NCBI GenBank assembly: GCA_013420905.1
Contig: JAAXNY010000001.1
Coordinates: 2,418,001 to 2,482,000, forward strand
Reading direction: 5' to 3'
Length of the DNA stretch: 64,000 bases
Source of the DNA: Collybia mongolica
Taxonomy: Eukaryota > Basidiomycota > Agaricomycetes > Agaricales > Clitocybaceae
Part shown: positions 33,944 to 47,459 of the stretch, one piece after another
Layout: every line of letters starts with the position of its first letter
Position numbering within the stretch: the stretch's first letter is position 1
Made by a program: the position numbers and the translations under genes
Notes under the pieces: model-generated
The model's input: the letters and a program-made list of their open reading frames with translations, nothing else
Database searches by the model: none
What the model was told of the DNA's origin: nothing

Positions 33944-34668
33944 CTAGATCGCGTCGTTGTTGACAAGCTTGCCACAGATGATGTACTTGTTAGAAAAATG
34001 CTCGATCCAACCTGTAAGAGTAGCATTAGTAAGACAGGCATGAAATTGAATGGACGGCAAACCTTTCATGTTATCGCTAGGGGTAGCGTCTAGTGAGGGT
34101 CGGTCAAAATTTAGGGGAAGTGATACGTACATTTCATCCGGTTTGAGGTCTGTCAGGCTATCCAGTTGCTCATCTACGGGGGTGAGCATTTCTGTGCGAG
34201 GTAACTCATTAGGCGCTTAATCAACCTTGTGCTGACCTCATCGACATACCAAGGTCAAAGGATTGTTTAGCCATGCCTCTCGAGGCATCCCTTCCAGCAA
34301 AGTTTCCGTACATCCCGTCTATTCATCCTTGAACGTGAGGATAAAGAACGATTAGGGCACACTTAATGTGACGTACTCGGGCCATAGAAATTCCTTCCTG
34401 CAGTAACATCAAACACAATCCCGTTGATAGCCAGCAGGATCCTCCCCCCATCCTTTCCGCTAAAAGGCTCAAGTGTCTTTGGTGTAAATGTCTTGAATAA
34501 GACTGTTGGTGGGTGTGCCTTGGGCATCCATGAGTATCCCGCCTTGAATTCGTTCGGGATTGTCTTCGGTGTTGAGGTGGATGGGAAGATGATGCGTTGA
34601 ACGGAATACAAGATGTATACCAGAAGCGCAGTGTTTATTGGTGTTCCAAGATCGAACGAGAGTCCCAT
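33944..34668 (-). CDS. Dap1/PGRMC-like membrane-associated cytochrome b5-fold heme protein
   Basis: Member of the membrane-associated progesterone receptor (MAPR) family. Yeast and fission-yeast Dap1 bind heme and support sterol-pathway cytochromes P450 in the ER. The start MGLSFDLGTPIN begins just before a single membrane segment, TALLVYILYSVQRIIF. The cytochrome b5-like domain follows: TFTPKTLEPFSGKDGGRILL, AINGIVFDVTAGRNFYGP, DGMYGNFAGRDASRGMAKQS, FDL. It ends DSLTDLKPDEM, NMKGWIEHFSNKYIICGKLV. The FYGP...Y...AGRDASRG signature holds the heme-ligand tyrosines of the family. Four or five exons, about 185 aa. A longer upstream frame exists but lacks the expected start context. Erg25, another sterol enzyme, lies 13 kb away; this is probably coincidence. 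Confidence 0.9.
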
Positions 34669-36010
34669 GTTGTGCCTTGGTATTATGCTGGACGACCAGA
34701 GCAGCATGCGAAGAAGTCGGAATGGATGCGACACGTGATGCATTGATGCATGATGGCCTTGATGAGATGGTGGCTTTTTCAACCATCGCCGCCGTGCTTG
34801 CCAATGACTCGTACTTCTGCGCACCACTCCGCAACCCTATAGCGACTCCCTCCTTCCGCTTCACAATAATGGTTCTTACCTATATCGATCCGAGGGCTGA
34901 AATGAGGCAGAGATTTAAAAAATCTATAATCTTCAGATCTCTACGAGTACGCAGGCCTTGAAAAATCATACTCCTTCCAGGGGGTGTGTCTTTCGTCGCC
35001 CTTGCTCTGTCAGGGCTCAGGAGCTATCAAATCCCAATGGACTGTTCAAACTCGACTCCAAACTTGGAAGGTGTAGCACGGCGAAATTTTTCCTGACATC
35101 AAAGCTAGAAATAGGACGTTTACTCTGGACGACAACTCAGAATAATAAAGTGGCTAAATTTTCCAGCCTTAGTTATGCTCCTCCACTGTCTGGTGTCCGA
35201 CAGGAGGATGATTTTCCATAATACAAATATCCTGCAGGAAAAAAGCGTAGTCCACGCCAGGAAGAATTGATACACTCAAATCCTTCGTGAATAGCGTTGC
35301 GTGTCAATGCCTCGCGTGTTCATTCAAAATCATGTGTACTTGCTCGAAGTTGGCTTTACTGACGCTTCAACAATCTGACGCCCCCCTAAGACCGGGTCAG
35401 CCTTGTTATCGAGATAGTCAGAATGATGTTCAAGGTTGTGGGACGAATATCCTGTGCTTATACAGCGGTTACTCAAGAATAGCTGGGCGTATACATTCTA
35501 AGTAGTGGGTGCGGTGTCACCCATGGAGTTGGCCTAAATAACAGTAACAACCTTTCATAACGGTCTAGATGATTCGTACTACGCCGTGCTCTCTACGACG
35601 CATGTGCAGCATCTTTATTTCGACCGTCTATTAGTCACATTTCGTCAGGCGATCAACGAGAAAACCTGAAAAGGTGTTAATCGGGTTGCATATGCCATAG
35701 ACACACCAATGTAGACCTTCGTCACGGTGGCCGATGAACACTCCTACGAATTAACTCTACAACGCATAGATGCGCGCTCTGCCGTACCTTTAGACGCAGT
35801 ACCTCACTGGGGCCTGGATGAACTCGATAGCTGAACAAAAAATTATGTAAATGTCAGAGTCAAGCCGCACTACAAGGATCACTCTAACTAGTACACGTTG
35901 ATCCCAATGGTCCTCGAGATACGAAACCAAAACAAGAGCACATACGATAGTCTAAAAAAGCAACCCCTTGCATCCCAAAATGACAATATGAAATCCTGAT
36001 ACCTTTTCTA
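34669..36010. other. Intergenic, 1.3 kb
   Basis: Promoter side of the Dap1-like gene and 3' side of the CPL1-like gene. Short frames only (for example 34958-35221 and 35287-35505); no motif, repeat or RNA was recognised. Confidence 0.4.
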
Positions 36011-37081
36011 TCAGAGGGGCGTATGCTCAAGCCCGTACTGTGCAGCAAGAAGAGCAGGGTCCGAGTCTTCCACGTAGACGCATGAATCACCAGTGGAGGC
36101 AATATCATAACCAGGCATGCATCGGTGTACGTCGCATCTCCCGTGAACGCACGATACGTCAGAGATACCAGGAATAGCTGTGCAATCGACACCATCTTGT
36201 TGGCCCAAGTGCAAAGGGATGATGCAGCCACCGCCTGTAAATGGAACGTCAGGTGGATGGTATTGTAAAATGGGAAGACGAGCGCACAACTCTCTAAATC
36301 ATCTTGAGTATTGACGCATTCCCAGGACTTGGCGCTCCTTCCGAGGATGCCGCAGGCTGTAAGACCTTGTTGGCAGACCTTGTGCATCTCGCGCTTTACG
36401 TATCCGCTAGGGCATGCATAATACAGTCCACATTTCCCATTACATTCGGTGTAAGGCTTGTCGCAGACACACTGAGTCGGAGGGTAACCAGAGGGGTAAG
36501 GCTTGTAGCTATGCTGTTGTTAGACACTGACCTAAACGGGCTGAGTTGAGTCAACTAACCCATCTTTACAGGTGAAGCTACATGGGCTCCCATATTTGCA
36601 AACGGGGACTGAGTGTGGCGGGTAGTAACAAGTTTCTTGTTTGTCGCAATTTTTGATCTGCGGGTAAAGTAAGAAGCGATTGATTACAACGCAGATAGGA
36701 GCTTGCCATGTCGGTCAGTATTGCGATGACCTTTGCCCTTCCCACAAGGGCGCTTCCAGTAATGGCGATAACATTTGTTGACACGAAAATGGGAAGGGTA
36801 GAGATGCAGATGCAGGCACCTGGTGAATGGTGATATTGAAGTTAGGTGAGAAAAGGTTTCATTTGCACGGGGAGAGCCGTACCAATTTTTCCTAGGGTGG
36901 TATAATGGTCATTTAAAAACAAATTCGGGACTTTGAGGTCAGCGTCGACTTCGGCACAAATATCGGTGCTGGGGCTGCTGGGTAGCCCTGATCGACCAAC
37001 CAAGTCATTGAGGCCCACGACGCTGGAGGACAGGGACGCAATGACTGTAAAAGTCAAAGCGTAAGCGGAACTGAAGTACAT
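36011..37081 (-). CDS. Secreted cysteine-rich protein with CPL1-like domain
   Basis: Predicted extracellular protein. The start MYFSSAYALTFTVIASLSSS with VVG is a typical signal peptide (an ATG seven codons earlier is less likely). Exons then give NLFLNDHYTTLGKI, NCDKQETCYYPPHSVPVCK, YGSPCSFTCKDG, YPSGYPPTQCVCDKPYTECN, GKCGLYYACPSGYVKRE, CQQGLTACGI and WECVNTQDDLESC. The end, GGCIIPLHLGQQDGVDCTAI followed by PGISDVSCVHGRCDVHRCMPGY, is the CPL1-like domain. It was named after Cryptococcus CPL1 and is widespread in harmless mushrooms too. More than 20 cysteines suggest many disulfides. It stops at EHTPL. Role in this organism is unknown; cell-surface or signalling functions are inference. Confidence 0.78.
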
Positions 37082-38338
37082 GATTCTGACTTCTTTCTGC
37101 ACAATCCATAGCCAACCTGTGCTGGCTTTATGTATCAGAAATAATCGATTCCGGCGAGTATAACGGGATAGGTGCCTGATGCCGAATGTCAGACATATCT
37201 CGAGGCGGTAGTGAGATGACAGATGATAGATGGGCCAGGGGGTCTACAGACAGGTGAAGTCAACGCGCTGATTAGGGGATCTATCGAGTAATTCGAACAT
37301 AAATGAAACCCATATATTATTATCTATGTTCTGCTCCTCGGAAAAAAACAAGCCTCATGGCAGAAAATAAAGCAGCAAAAATACATTGTATTTTTGAAGC
37401 CTGTTGACTGACTTGGGGAAGATATGGAGAAATTATTGTCTTGATGTGAGCTTGTTTGACCTGCCACGCTGCCACCGTATCAACAGTGCCGGCCGTCGAA
37501 GGTTGATACTGTGTCGACTTCGCCAAGAATGTTGTGAAAACGAGTGTCGATCTTGTAATTGGCCTTGATTCCTGGAAAGCGCGACAAGATACGACATCTC
37601 GATTCCATCGGTGATTGCATGATTGCATCCGTCCAGAAGGGACGATTTGGTCGATCCTAATGGTATTTTAAAGAATTCTTCATGGTACGTGGGACAGGAG
37701 GGGAAACATCCCCTGGGAATCTAGGTGTGTCATGGGCAGCCATGATGTTGTTTTCATCAAACAAATAATACTGTTATTTCAAGGGGAAGTTGAGGGGCTG
37801 TCGGCTTCTGTTCCAAGTTACCTGTCACTGCTCGTGGTAATTTCCGGCGTTAGTGAAACATACCATGGGGGATTGCAATGGGTCGCGTCTGCACTTCGAT
37901 AGTGTATGCTGACCAGATTATGGAGTGAAAATCGAATTCGTTGGATCCATCGTGAAGATGGAAACTAAGTAATTGGCTGACTCCAGAATTTGGAAGCCAG
38001 GAACGTGGCGTTACGCAAGGGCCGGACGTTTGTTGCACATGAAGAGTGGAGCTTAGTCGCGGGAATACATACAGGATTGCATCATAATGCTTGCTGTCAG
38101 AAGGGTTGAATAAGACACCAGCTCTAATCTCAGTGCCCGAGCTTAAACACGGCAACATACTTCAGTTTCATGGAATTTTTGGAAGCAATAAGATACAAAG
38201 TTATTTAGTCACAGATGAAAAAAAAAACAGAACTGAAAGAGTCGGGAGAAGAGCCGAATGGAGATAAAAGAAATAGTTATCGTAAGTATGATGTAGAGAC
38301 TAAATATGTACGTTCAAGGACGACTGATGGTGTAGGGG
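37082..38338. other. Intergenic, 1.26 kb
   Basis: Two minus-strand frames (37320-37628 and 37850-38158) are open for about 100 codons each but show no family resemblance and no convincing splice junctions. They could be exons of an unknown short gene. The last 200 bp are the 3' flank of EPL1. Confidence 0.35.
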
Positions 38339-41300
38339 CTAATATCCGCTCTTCGAGCTTCCCGCGGGCTGCTGGTGTTGCAATGACGGTGAGGCTCTGG
38401 CCAAAGTGGGCGTGAGAGGGGGTCGGGGTGGGGACTGAGATTGCGCAAGGGCTGACGGTATCGGAGACGGGCTGTGTTGGAGGTGAGGTGAAGAATGAGC
38501 GCCCAACTGTCCGTTAGGAGCCATTCGCAACCCAGGCCGGGTGCCGTTTGTAGAGGGAGAACGAACGGGGACTGCATGTCCGAGATTAGGTGATCCGTTC
38601 ATCCCCTGAGCGTCCATCCCATTGACTATAGAACTCATCTTCTGTGCAGCGCTTCCCATCCATTGACGGTTTGCTGGCAGCTTTAAGTTCATGTTCTGCG
38701 TAGCGCTCAATCCCTGCAAATTATTAAACTGATAATTTGGGACCGTCCTCAGCTGTTGCGCAAGTTCCTGACTATTAGCGAAGGCCGGATTGTTAGCGAA
38801 CGCCGATTTGATCGTCTGCATTTGTTGCAGAGTTAAAACTGGGGGATTATTGTTGTTATTCTGATAGTTGGGGTTGGGTTGATTATTTGCCAGAGCCTGA
38901 GCGGCAAGGTTGGACATTGGTGTAAGGTGAAAACCATTTGTGGCGGAAAGAGGGGTTTGGTATTGTTGGGGATTCTGCTTTTGGGGTGAACCACCATTGC
39001 CGTTTACATTGGCATCGTGGGTATGATCTGGTGGATGGGGTTGTGGTACATGTATCACGCCATTGAGAGCAGATTGGTTTGGTAAATCCGGCTTGGCAAC
39101 GTCGATGTGTGGCATATTCATAGCTGGTCGGTTGATGCCGTTGCTAGAAGTAGGCATTGCAAGTGGCAGGGCAGCCGAATTTGGGGGAGAGGAATGGGAT
39201 GCAGTATTTCCCTGCATGCTAGCCACTATAGGCGGGCGCATCCCACCGTTGGATGAGATGCGCATCTGTGGCAAGGCGGTGGGAGGAGGCATCTTCTTCA
39301 TTTGTTGTTGCATCGAAACCGGTGTTCCATTTACAGGAGTAATGGGAGTTGTAGGTGGGATTCCCTGTTGTTGCTGTTGCTGTTGCATTTGCGGCACCAC
39401 CGACGGCCCCACGTACGCGCGCAGATTTCCTTGATTGTCTCTACGCATCATATGTGACGGCATGCCCAACCGGAAGGGTATAATGTTAATTGTACGACCA
39501 TCGGGTCCTATCGTGGGGATGGATGGGTCCGTTAGGAGGCCTTGTTGATCGCCTTCCGTAAGGAGTGTCATCGAATGTCGGAGGAATCTATACCCAAAAA
39601 AGTTAGGTTATGTTCAGTTGGCAACGCAATAGAGACGTACTTGGAGTCATAATCATCAACCAATATACGATCTTGTTCGTCGGCACCTTGTGGCCCAACG
39701 GCAGGCGTGTCGTCTTCGTCAAACCTCCATCGGGACAAGAGCCGTGCCGTCTCTTCCGCCGTTTCTGGATCGATATTCTCTTGATCGACATCCATGGAAA
39801 CATCTTTAGTTTCCAGATCGAACAGGGTAGAGCGCGGTACAGGGAGGATAGAACGGGGGACAGCGTTCCTACGATCAACAAGCATTCGCCCTCCTCGTCC
39901 GCGGCGCAGACGGACGGCACGGGTTGGTACTCCGTCTGTTTGCGTATATTGAACAGGTGGAATAAATTTGAATAGTCGTGAAGGGTATGGCGTGGGCCGA
40001 GGTTGGTACGGATTCTGCTAATATACTTTAATTTATATACTGAAAGGGCAGTGAAAGTGGACTTGCCTCGACTGAATCTTCCCATTGATGGTCGGCTTCC
40101 TTCTGGCGTGCAAGCGCAGCTTCGATGTGGTCGCGGATAAGAGCCGTACGCTCTTTGGGCCGCACCACGACCTCGGGACGAGAGGGAACACCTTGTTCGT
40201 GTGCTCTTAACTTGATCGGCCGACTACCATTCAAAGATCAGTAGGTTAACTCCCCTAACACAGAGGTTACATACGAGCTCTCCGACTTCTTGGGCTTCTC
40301 CTTGTCGACAAGCAGCTCCTCATCACCCTTATCGCCCAGGGAAGGGAAGCTCCGTTTGAGATCAACGAGTGCGAGTCGTCTCTCCCAAACTTGCTGTGCC
40401 TGGAGTGCGCAGTCCTTCTTCACGGTTTCGCGCGCAAGCACAGCTTTCGCAAGCTCAAGAGGATAGGCGAGTTCAGTTTGGAGCCGGACCAATTTGTCTG
40501 ATGAAGTCGCCTGAGATGCACGCGTTTTACGGACGGCCTTTATTTCACGCCGCCGGAAGCATATATACGACTCATTGAGGGTATCAGATTCATCACCCTA
40601 AATGATGAATGTTAGACGTAAGTCCTGGTGACTGGAAGGTGAACCTACATTGAGAGTAGGGATGATTCGGTGACCACCACGTTCAATGCGTCGCTCTTTC
40701 CAGTAAGGATATATTGTTCGGGCGATACGGGATAGGTTGGCTGGGTTTGGTATCCACGAAGGTACCGTATATGATTCAAACGTCGGCGGAGGAAGTGGTG
40801 ATGAAAACGTATCCTGATATTCAGAAAATGCTGGGAATGCCATACCCGTCTCGAGCCCCTGTTTAACCATAAGCGAGGGAACATACACAAACATTTCATT
40901 TATACGAACATGATGCAGGAACTCCGTCTTCTCGTGCGTCACCTTCTCATACACCCCCATTACCAATTCAAACTCATCCTCAGATATAACGACCGGCTGA
41001 GAGATGTCGGGCTCTTTGCCTTTCGCTTTTGCGCTACGAGCCGATGTTCTCGTGTTGGACGCAGAGACCGCCCCTTGTGCACTGGTACCTTCGCCACGGG
41101 CTTCCTCATTATTCTTATCGAGCCATTCTTTGTCACGCTCGTCCATATAGTAAGTGAATCCGCTCGCAAGTGCGTTGGTACATGCCTCTTCGACAGTCGT
41201 AGAACTAGCAACGAACGTTTGGGGGTCCTTCCAGCGGTTCGGTGGGTACAACTCTTCATAATTAGCGACGACGCCGGTCGAGTCTGGGGTGGGGATGTAC

Positions 41301-41696
41301 GCAGCTGGTGCGGCTGGGGCACCAGCTTTTTCGGCCGTACCACGCGTCTGTCTGTTTGCATTGACATTATTTCGTTGGGAGCTCGCAGACAGAACTGCTT
41401 GTAAATGGTGTTCCTGTGGTGAGTTGTTAGTTGATTTGTCATCAATCCGCGGGACGCACAGCCACCAAAAAGGAGTGACGTGGCAACGACAAAGAGGGCA
41501 TTGGGGGGCTCACATTAGCGTCCTCGGCGTCGACTCCAGCCACCAGATTCGTGAGACGATGTTTCTCTTCATCCTCGTCTGGAATAAGGAGCGCATCTGC
41601 GTCCAGATTGCCATGATGGATCTTGAGGCGAGTCTTGTTGGTAATCCGGATGCGATTTCTGAGGGTCGAGGCGCCCGGATGGTGATTGCGGGGCAT
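38339..41696 (-). CDS. EPL1: Enhancer of polycomb-like protein 1, NuA4 histone acetyltransferase subunit
   Basis: Scaffold of the NuA4/Piccolo H4/H2A acetyltransferase, nuclear. The start MPRNHHPGASTLRNRIRITN leads into KTRLKIHHGNLDADAL, typical of the N-terminal EPcA region that holds Esa1. After a short intron come EHHLQAVLSASSQRNN, NYEELYPPNRWKDPQTF, ASGFTYYMDERDKEWLDKNN and VISEDEFELVMGVYEKVTHE. The conserved core follows: DTLNESYICFRRREIKAVRK, TRASQATSSDKLVRLQTEL. Later exons give SRPIKLRAHEQGVP, NPYQPRPTPYPSRLFKFIPP and an acidic part (DVDQENIDPETAEE). The C-terminal exon of about 410 codons is disordered, with Gln runs, Asn-rich words and SPS/TP repeats, ending AGSSKSGY. Total about 950 aa, at least seven exons. 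Confidence 0.92.
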
Positions 41697-44691
41697 ATCA
41701 TGGAGTTGGCAGAGAGGAAGTGGTTGGAGGAAATAAGTTAGAAAAACTGAGGATTATGCTCGTCGTTGCGCTCGTCGTCGGCACTGGTCAAAGCGTTCGG
41801 ATTTGGGCCGAAAAATGCTTTCGGCCCGGCAAATCAACACGGCGGCCAAACGTGGCACCACTTATTTGTCACCACAAACAAAGGCCGCCATTCTCCGCTG
41901 ATGATCTCAGGGTGAAATGTGCAGCCAAGCGAAGGCTTGCAGCCCTCTTTAGTGGTAACTAACTCTCTCTCTCGTATTCTACTTGTTGCGGCCTGTTGCT
42001 TGAGCCTGACCAACGCATCTTAGTCTCAGTGTAGGGCTGCAACTGCGTCAGAAACACAGAAACCCGAAACAACGTAATGAACTTACTTTTATAAGCTTTA
42101 TATTCCATTGCTAGATCTGAAATGAAACCGAAAGAAGTTAGACACACCCTTTCGAAAGGGTCGAGGACAACTAACCAACCATGGACAAAGCTATTAAAGC
42201 CGTGTATGCAAGGAATGACAGAAGACAGACCCATACACAACATGCTGCTTGAGTAGTAAATCACGACGATAGCGCATTAGAACAACAGCAAAGGCGCAAG
42301 GCCAGATGAAAACAAGCCCGATGTCACTGGGATGGACTCCTGAGCTGATTCCACCACATTCGAGAGGGTTCCGAATATGGACCCAGGTGACGTCGGGCCA
42401 AATGGGAAGAACTCTTTTGCTATCCTCGAAATAAACCAGAGTTCTGCATCGATGTGTGAGCTTTAATCAGAGCCTATATTCGTAAAGGAGAGCCTGGGCC
42501 GAGTGAGTCAGATAGGAAATTAAAGAAGGGGCATCGGACACACCTCCCGTACCACCTCAGTGTGGGCGCCACAGCATACAAAGTCCTACCAAACGGTCCC
42601 AATATGTCAAGATGGTAGAAGATGGGCCGTTCAGACCCAATGATGCTCCAGTTGCTACAAGAAGATGAGTGAGTGGATGCGAAGTGCACTGATCTCCTAC
42701 TGTGTGGGCTGCATGCGACATCGAGGAAGGCCCTGAGGAAGGTTCAAACCCACAAACTACTGAGTAAGTGCATTCCACCAGGATCCGACGTTATTCAGCG
42801 AGATATTTTGCCCTCCTCGTTTAACAATGGTGTCCGAGTGAAACCAGGTTGGCATGAGGCGGTGGACGGAAAAGAGTACCAAGATGCAGCCTCCTTCAGA
42901 TAGCGAGAGCTAAGAAGACCATCAACGCCGCGAGCGGTGGGGGATGCATATAATTTGCGGAGTATAGAGGATAGGAAGAACACGACACGCAAATACAACG
43001 GGTGGTCGGAATGCAAGTCCCTCACCTCGGATGTAAGACGTCGCACGTGTTCCCAGCTATTCGGAAATCTCCGAACCATTCGTTAAACTTTAAGTTGGCA
43101 AAAAAACCGACAAAGGACCCCGCATATGATCGCCACCCGATAATTTGACCGACAAATGCCAGAGGAGAGAAACAATCTTACGGGGCATTCTGATGCCGCT
43201 AATTATTTCGTACTAAGAGGAACAGAAAACAAATTTATATTGTTCAGGTCGACGCCGCACAGCTATGGAAACTGACGGACGCTATGAAACACGTCATGGT
43301 CGAATGACTACCAATGACATAAGACTGCTACAATTGATATACGGCTCAACGGTTCCGCGCACCAAGTGCTTGCGTTGTTGTCTTCTCCAAAGTATAATCT
43401 AATGGAGTCAGTAATCAGGTGATGGGATCAGGTATCCGCGTGCAAGCGGTGGGGTGGAGCTGACTCAGAGCCCAGAGTGAGATAGGATGGTTGAACGACG
43501 CATAGACATGAGCAATACTGAACGTATTTTACGAGTGAGGTGAAGAGGCTGATAGCCCAGACGAACAGTGAGGAAAATACGCGATAAGGCCAAGACGATT
43601 TTGAGTTCCGCGGTCAAACTCTTGACGGACATCCGAAAGCCGCCTGGAGGTGTTCGTGCCCAGCGAGAGCGATCAGCAGACACGTTATGTACGTGGCGAC
43701 GTAACGCTTCTTCGGTCTCAGCATCAAGTCGCATGCTGGCCCAAGATCATCTCTAAGTTTGTCAAGAATTTAAAGAAGGCAAACGTCACTTAGCGACACG
43801 ATTCTCGGCACCAAGTCTTCACAACTACTAGTGCTGATAAAGGGCGCGAGGGGCTCTCTTGCTCACAGACACAGGTACGGAATTAACACCCGGGAGTGCC
43901 AAGAATTTCACGTAGGAGCGACATCATCCCACCGGACCACACGACAATTAGCCGTCGCGAAGAACGTGGCAGTTTTATCGAGTGGAACGTACAGTGGCAG
44001 GGGACATCCGTCGTGTGGGAGCCTCTGAAACGGGTCCAGAGTCTGGGTACATTCGATCTGGGTGCATTTAAAGCAATTTGCCGGCGGCCCGTGAGGTACA
44101 TTTGGCAGGTCACTTGCCTCTGCCAATAGATATATATATTGATACAATCTGGACATAGGTGGACATGCGTGGAAGGCTCTTGTTCGTCTCATAGGAGATA
44201 GTTGTGAAATTTGAGAAATTGCTCGCATAAGCACTTCTGTTGGAGTAGGGCGGAGGCTTTGGCATGGCATCCGCTGGCCCTGTGAGATAAGGTGAGTAGA
44301 GTTCAGCTAATGATCTTGGGGCGAAACCTCACAGCACCGTGCTTTCGGAACCTGCGCGACTGGACTGTGATTGACTCCGGGCCAATGGCTGTGTTCAGTG
44401 AGTTATTTGACCAAGAAGAGAAGGATTCGAGGAAATGTGGATAGATGAGAAAATCTGAACGCAGTGGTTGTGTTTACCCGGCTCCTAACCTCAGCATCAC
44501 AAGGGTTAGATCGTTCCTGGAACTGTCGCCCGATCACCGTGACCGTCATTTGAGTTGCCACACCACTGGCATAAAAAAACTCGGTGAAAATTGAAATTAG
44601 TTTTGCGGCACCTCGGTCTTCCACCTGATACTCAAACACCACTCTCGTCGATCCCTTTATCGTTTGCCCCTCGTAGGCTTTCGAAGGTACC
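41697..44691. other. 3.0-kb stretch without a convincing gene
   Basis: The largest gene-poor gap outside the transposon islands. On the minus strand from about 43080 to 42280, several overlapping frames could splice (for example a piece reading HSDTIVKRGGQNISLNNVGS, and TSHPLTHLLVATGASLGL), and frames at 43465-43734 and 43908-44270 are also open. I cannot join them into a protein with known motifs. The part next to 44691 is the purine-permease promoter. An intron-rich unknown gene cannot be excluded. Confidence 0.35.
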
Positions 44692-47459
44692 ATGATAAAC
44701 GTTTTAGACCTCGTCGAAAGAGTCAATGACGCTGTGGGTTCCTTCCGTTTCTCCCGAGCCCAGGGTTGCCAAATTAACTGGCTGATTGCAGGTTGCGGAT
44801 TCATTTGTGGGTCGATGGTTCAAGTTAGATGGTTCTGGAGTTCCTAAGGAAAGAACGGGGTCGCGGTTCACCGTACGTTAAGAACTGTTGTTGGATACAT
44901 GTTCAATACACCTGATCACTACGACTGGCTGTAGACAGAAATACGCGCTGGCATCACAACATGGGTGTGCACGATAACATCACAACTCTAGGTCTTATGC
45001 TGACCTCTTCGTCGAGGCGTCAATGGCTTACATAGTAAGATCATTCCTTACATCCTCCAGTGCATCCGATCTCACCGCGTATCATCCCAGATTTCAGTCA
45101 ATGCTGCGATTCTAGCTGATTCCGGAGGGACGTGCGTCTGTCCTACAAAAGATTTGTGCCTTACAGACGACGTATACCTGCGATGTGTTACGGAGGTTCG
45201 GCAAGATCTCATCACCTCGACTGCAGCCACCGCAGCCCTGGCATCGTTCCTCATGGGTCTCCTCGCCAACCTCCCCGTAGCACTTGCACCAGGTCTAGGA
45301 TTGAATGCTTATGTGGGTTCTCTGCGTACGATCACGGCTTCTTCGCGTTACCAATGGCGCTCGACAGTTCGCCTACTCAGTTGTGGGATTTCATGGTTCG
45401 GGGATCGTTACTTATGGGGAGGCATTGTCCGCGGTTTTCTTAGAAGGGTATGTCATGATCTCCACCGCAATCCGGATGAGCCACCCTGAAATGTCGAAAA
45501 TAGATGGATCTTTCTCGTGCTATCTTTACTTGGCCTTCGGCAGTGGCTTGTTCGGATTATGCCTCAGTCCTTGGTTGTCGCAGTAGGAGCTGGGATTGGA
45601 TTGTTCGTTGCGTAAGTCTACTTGTGTTTTCGAAAACTTTGTCTCACTAACCTTTAAACCCTTATCGTAGCTTCATTGGCCTCTGTAAGGAACCTGAAGT
45701 AATCCTCGCTCCGATGGTTTTCTGACAAACCTGTAGCTCCGAGTGGCCTCGGTGTTGTCGGCGGGTCGACCGCGACACTGGTTACGCTAGGAGGATGCAA
45801 ACCAGAAAGTAAATCCTTCATATTTTAGCGCTTGCACGTTCTAACTCGAGCCCCAAGATTTTGTCAGTGAAGATCTGCCATTTTACTGCGCCAGCGGCCC
45901 ACTACAAAGTCCCACGATGTGGTTAGGCATCTTCTGTGGGGGGTAAGCTCCAATCTCACATGCCAGTTATTCCTACTAACTCACCTAACTAGGATATTCA
46001 CCACACTTCTCATGCTTTATCGCGTCCGTGGTGCAATTTTGATTGGCATTTTCTTGACCTCCATTGTGTCTTGGCCACGACCGACACCTGTCACCTATTT
46101 CCCCCACACACCGATTGGGGATGATCTTTTCAATTACTTCAAGCAAGTAGTGACCTTCCACAAAATCGACAAAATCGGAAACGCGATTCAAGTGAGTCAA
46201 AAGGCAGACTCACTCACGAGCACACGACCTGACCCCAAGAATAGTTCAACTACGGGTAAGCTGTCAGCAATGCGGGCCGTTGTCCGTCGTTCATATAGTG
46301 CCCATTGGCAGAAACGGTCATGTATGGTACGCGTTAATCACTTTCTTATACGTTGACATTCTCGGCACGTATTTCACACGCTCCTTTTCCTTCACCGTGG
46401 CTAATGTTCATGGCATACAGATACGACCGGGTATGATGCTCCCCTATTCTTATGAATCCAACTTATTTCCATCCCCTCAACAGAACACTCTATTCCATGG
46501 CGAGATTTGCGGGACTCCGCGACCCTGTAACGTTAGATTTTGAAGGATCCACGATCGCCTATTGCGTGGATGCTTTCACGATCAGCATGGGTGCTTTGAT
46601 GGGCACTAGTCCAGTGACTGCCTTCATCGAAAGTGCCACGGGCATCAGCGGTAAGTATGCCTAACTTCTACGTTCATTTCCTAACATAACCACTAATTTT
46701 GTAGAGGGTGGCAAGACTGGGCTAACGGGAATGGCGGCTGGTTTCGCTTTCTTTATTTCCGTGTTCTTTGCTCCTATATTTGCTTCGATCCCAAGCTGGG
46801 CAACTGGAGGTGCCCTAGTTATTGTTGGGTCACTAATGATCCGGAGGTGTGTATTTAAGGCTTCGCTCATCCTCGTCAACATAGTGATAATGGTTGAATC
46901 AGTGTTCGAGACATCAAATGGGATTATATGGGTGATGCTGTACCAGCATTTCTAACAATCATCATCATTCCACTCACTTACAAGTTGGTATCTTCCGTGC
47001 TCATCGTCGTTCCCCAGCGGCTGACATTATCATATCATAGTATTGCATATGGTGTCATTGCGGGTGTCATGTCCTACGTTCTCATCAACGGGATTCCGTT
47101 GATCTTGAGGAAGATATCCAACGGCCGCATTATTCCTCCTAATTACTACGAAGATTCAGAAGAATGGGTAATCCCGCCTGGGAGCATTCTGCCCTATTGG
47201 ATGTGCGTTATACTTTGCACCTTATATATATATAATTTATCTCACATATATGGTATACGCTCGTTTTAGCCGCAAATTACTAGGCCGGACAATTAATGAG
47301 GATACCCAGTCTGTCGAGGAAAAAGATTCTCCCGATGTTCCCAGCTCACTTTCTAATTCACTCGAATCACGCCACGACGGGGATAACAAAACACCCAATC
47401 CTGCTACGGAACCAGATATTCTAGAGAAAGATGACACGCGTCCGGGCCCTCCGTCCTAG
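44692..47459 (+). CDS. AzgA-type adenine/guanine/hypoxanthine permease
   Basis: Plasma-membrane purine:H+ symporter of the AzgA (NCS2-related) family. Exon 1 is [14 protein letters not shown]; a 57-nt intron joins it to [27 protein letters not shown], then [14 protein letters not shown] and [16 protein letters not shown]. Conserved blocks follow: [99 protein letters not shown]. Later parts include [74 protein letters not shown], and [16 protein letters not shown]. The disordered tail ends DTRPGPPS. More than ten introns. The intron inside YVDILGTYF (about 46355) sits in the domain that carries the substrate-binding Asp/Glu in related carriers. Total about 590 aa. Confidence 0.88.

Noticed and set aside
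34638..34961. 107-codon plus-strand frame opposite the Dap1-like start
   Set aside because: It is antisense to the N-terminal exon of a clear MAPR-family gene and carries no motif.
44403..44804. 134-codon minus-strand frame
   Set aside because: It overlaps exon 1 of the purine permease on the opposite strand, whose splice pattern and family motifs are convincing.
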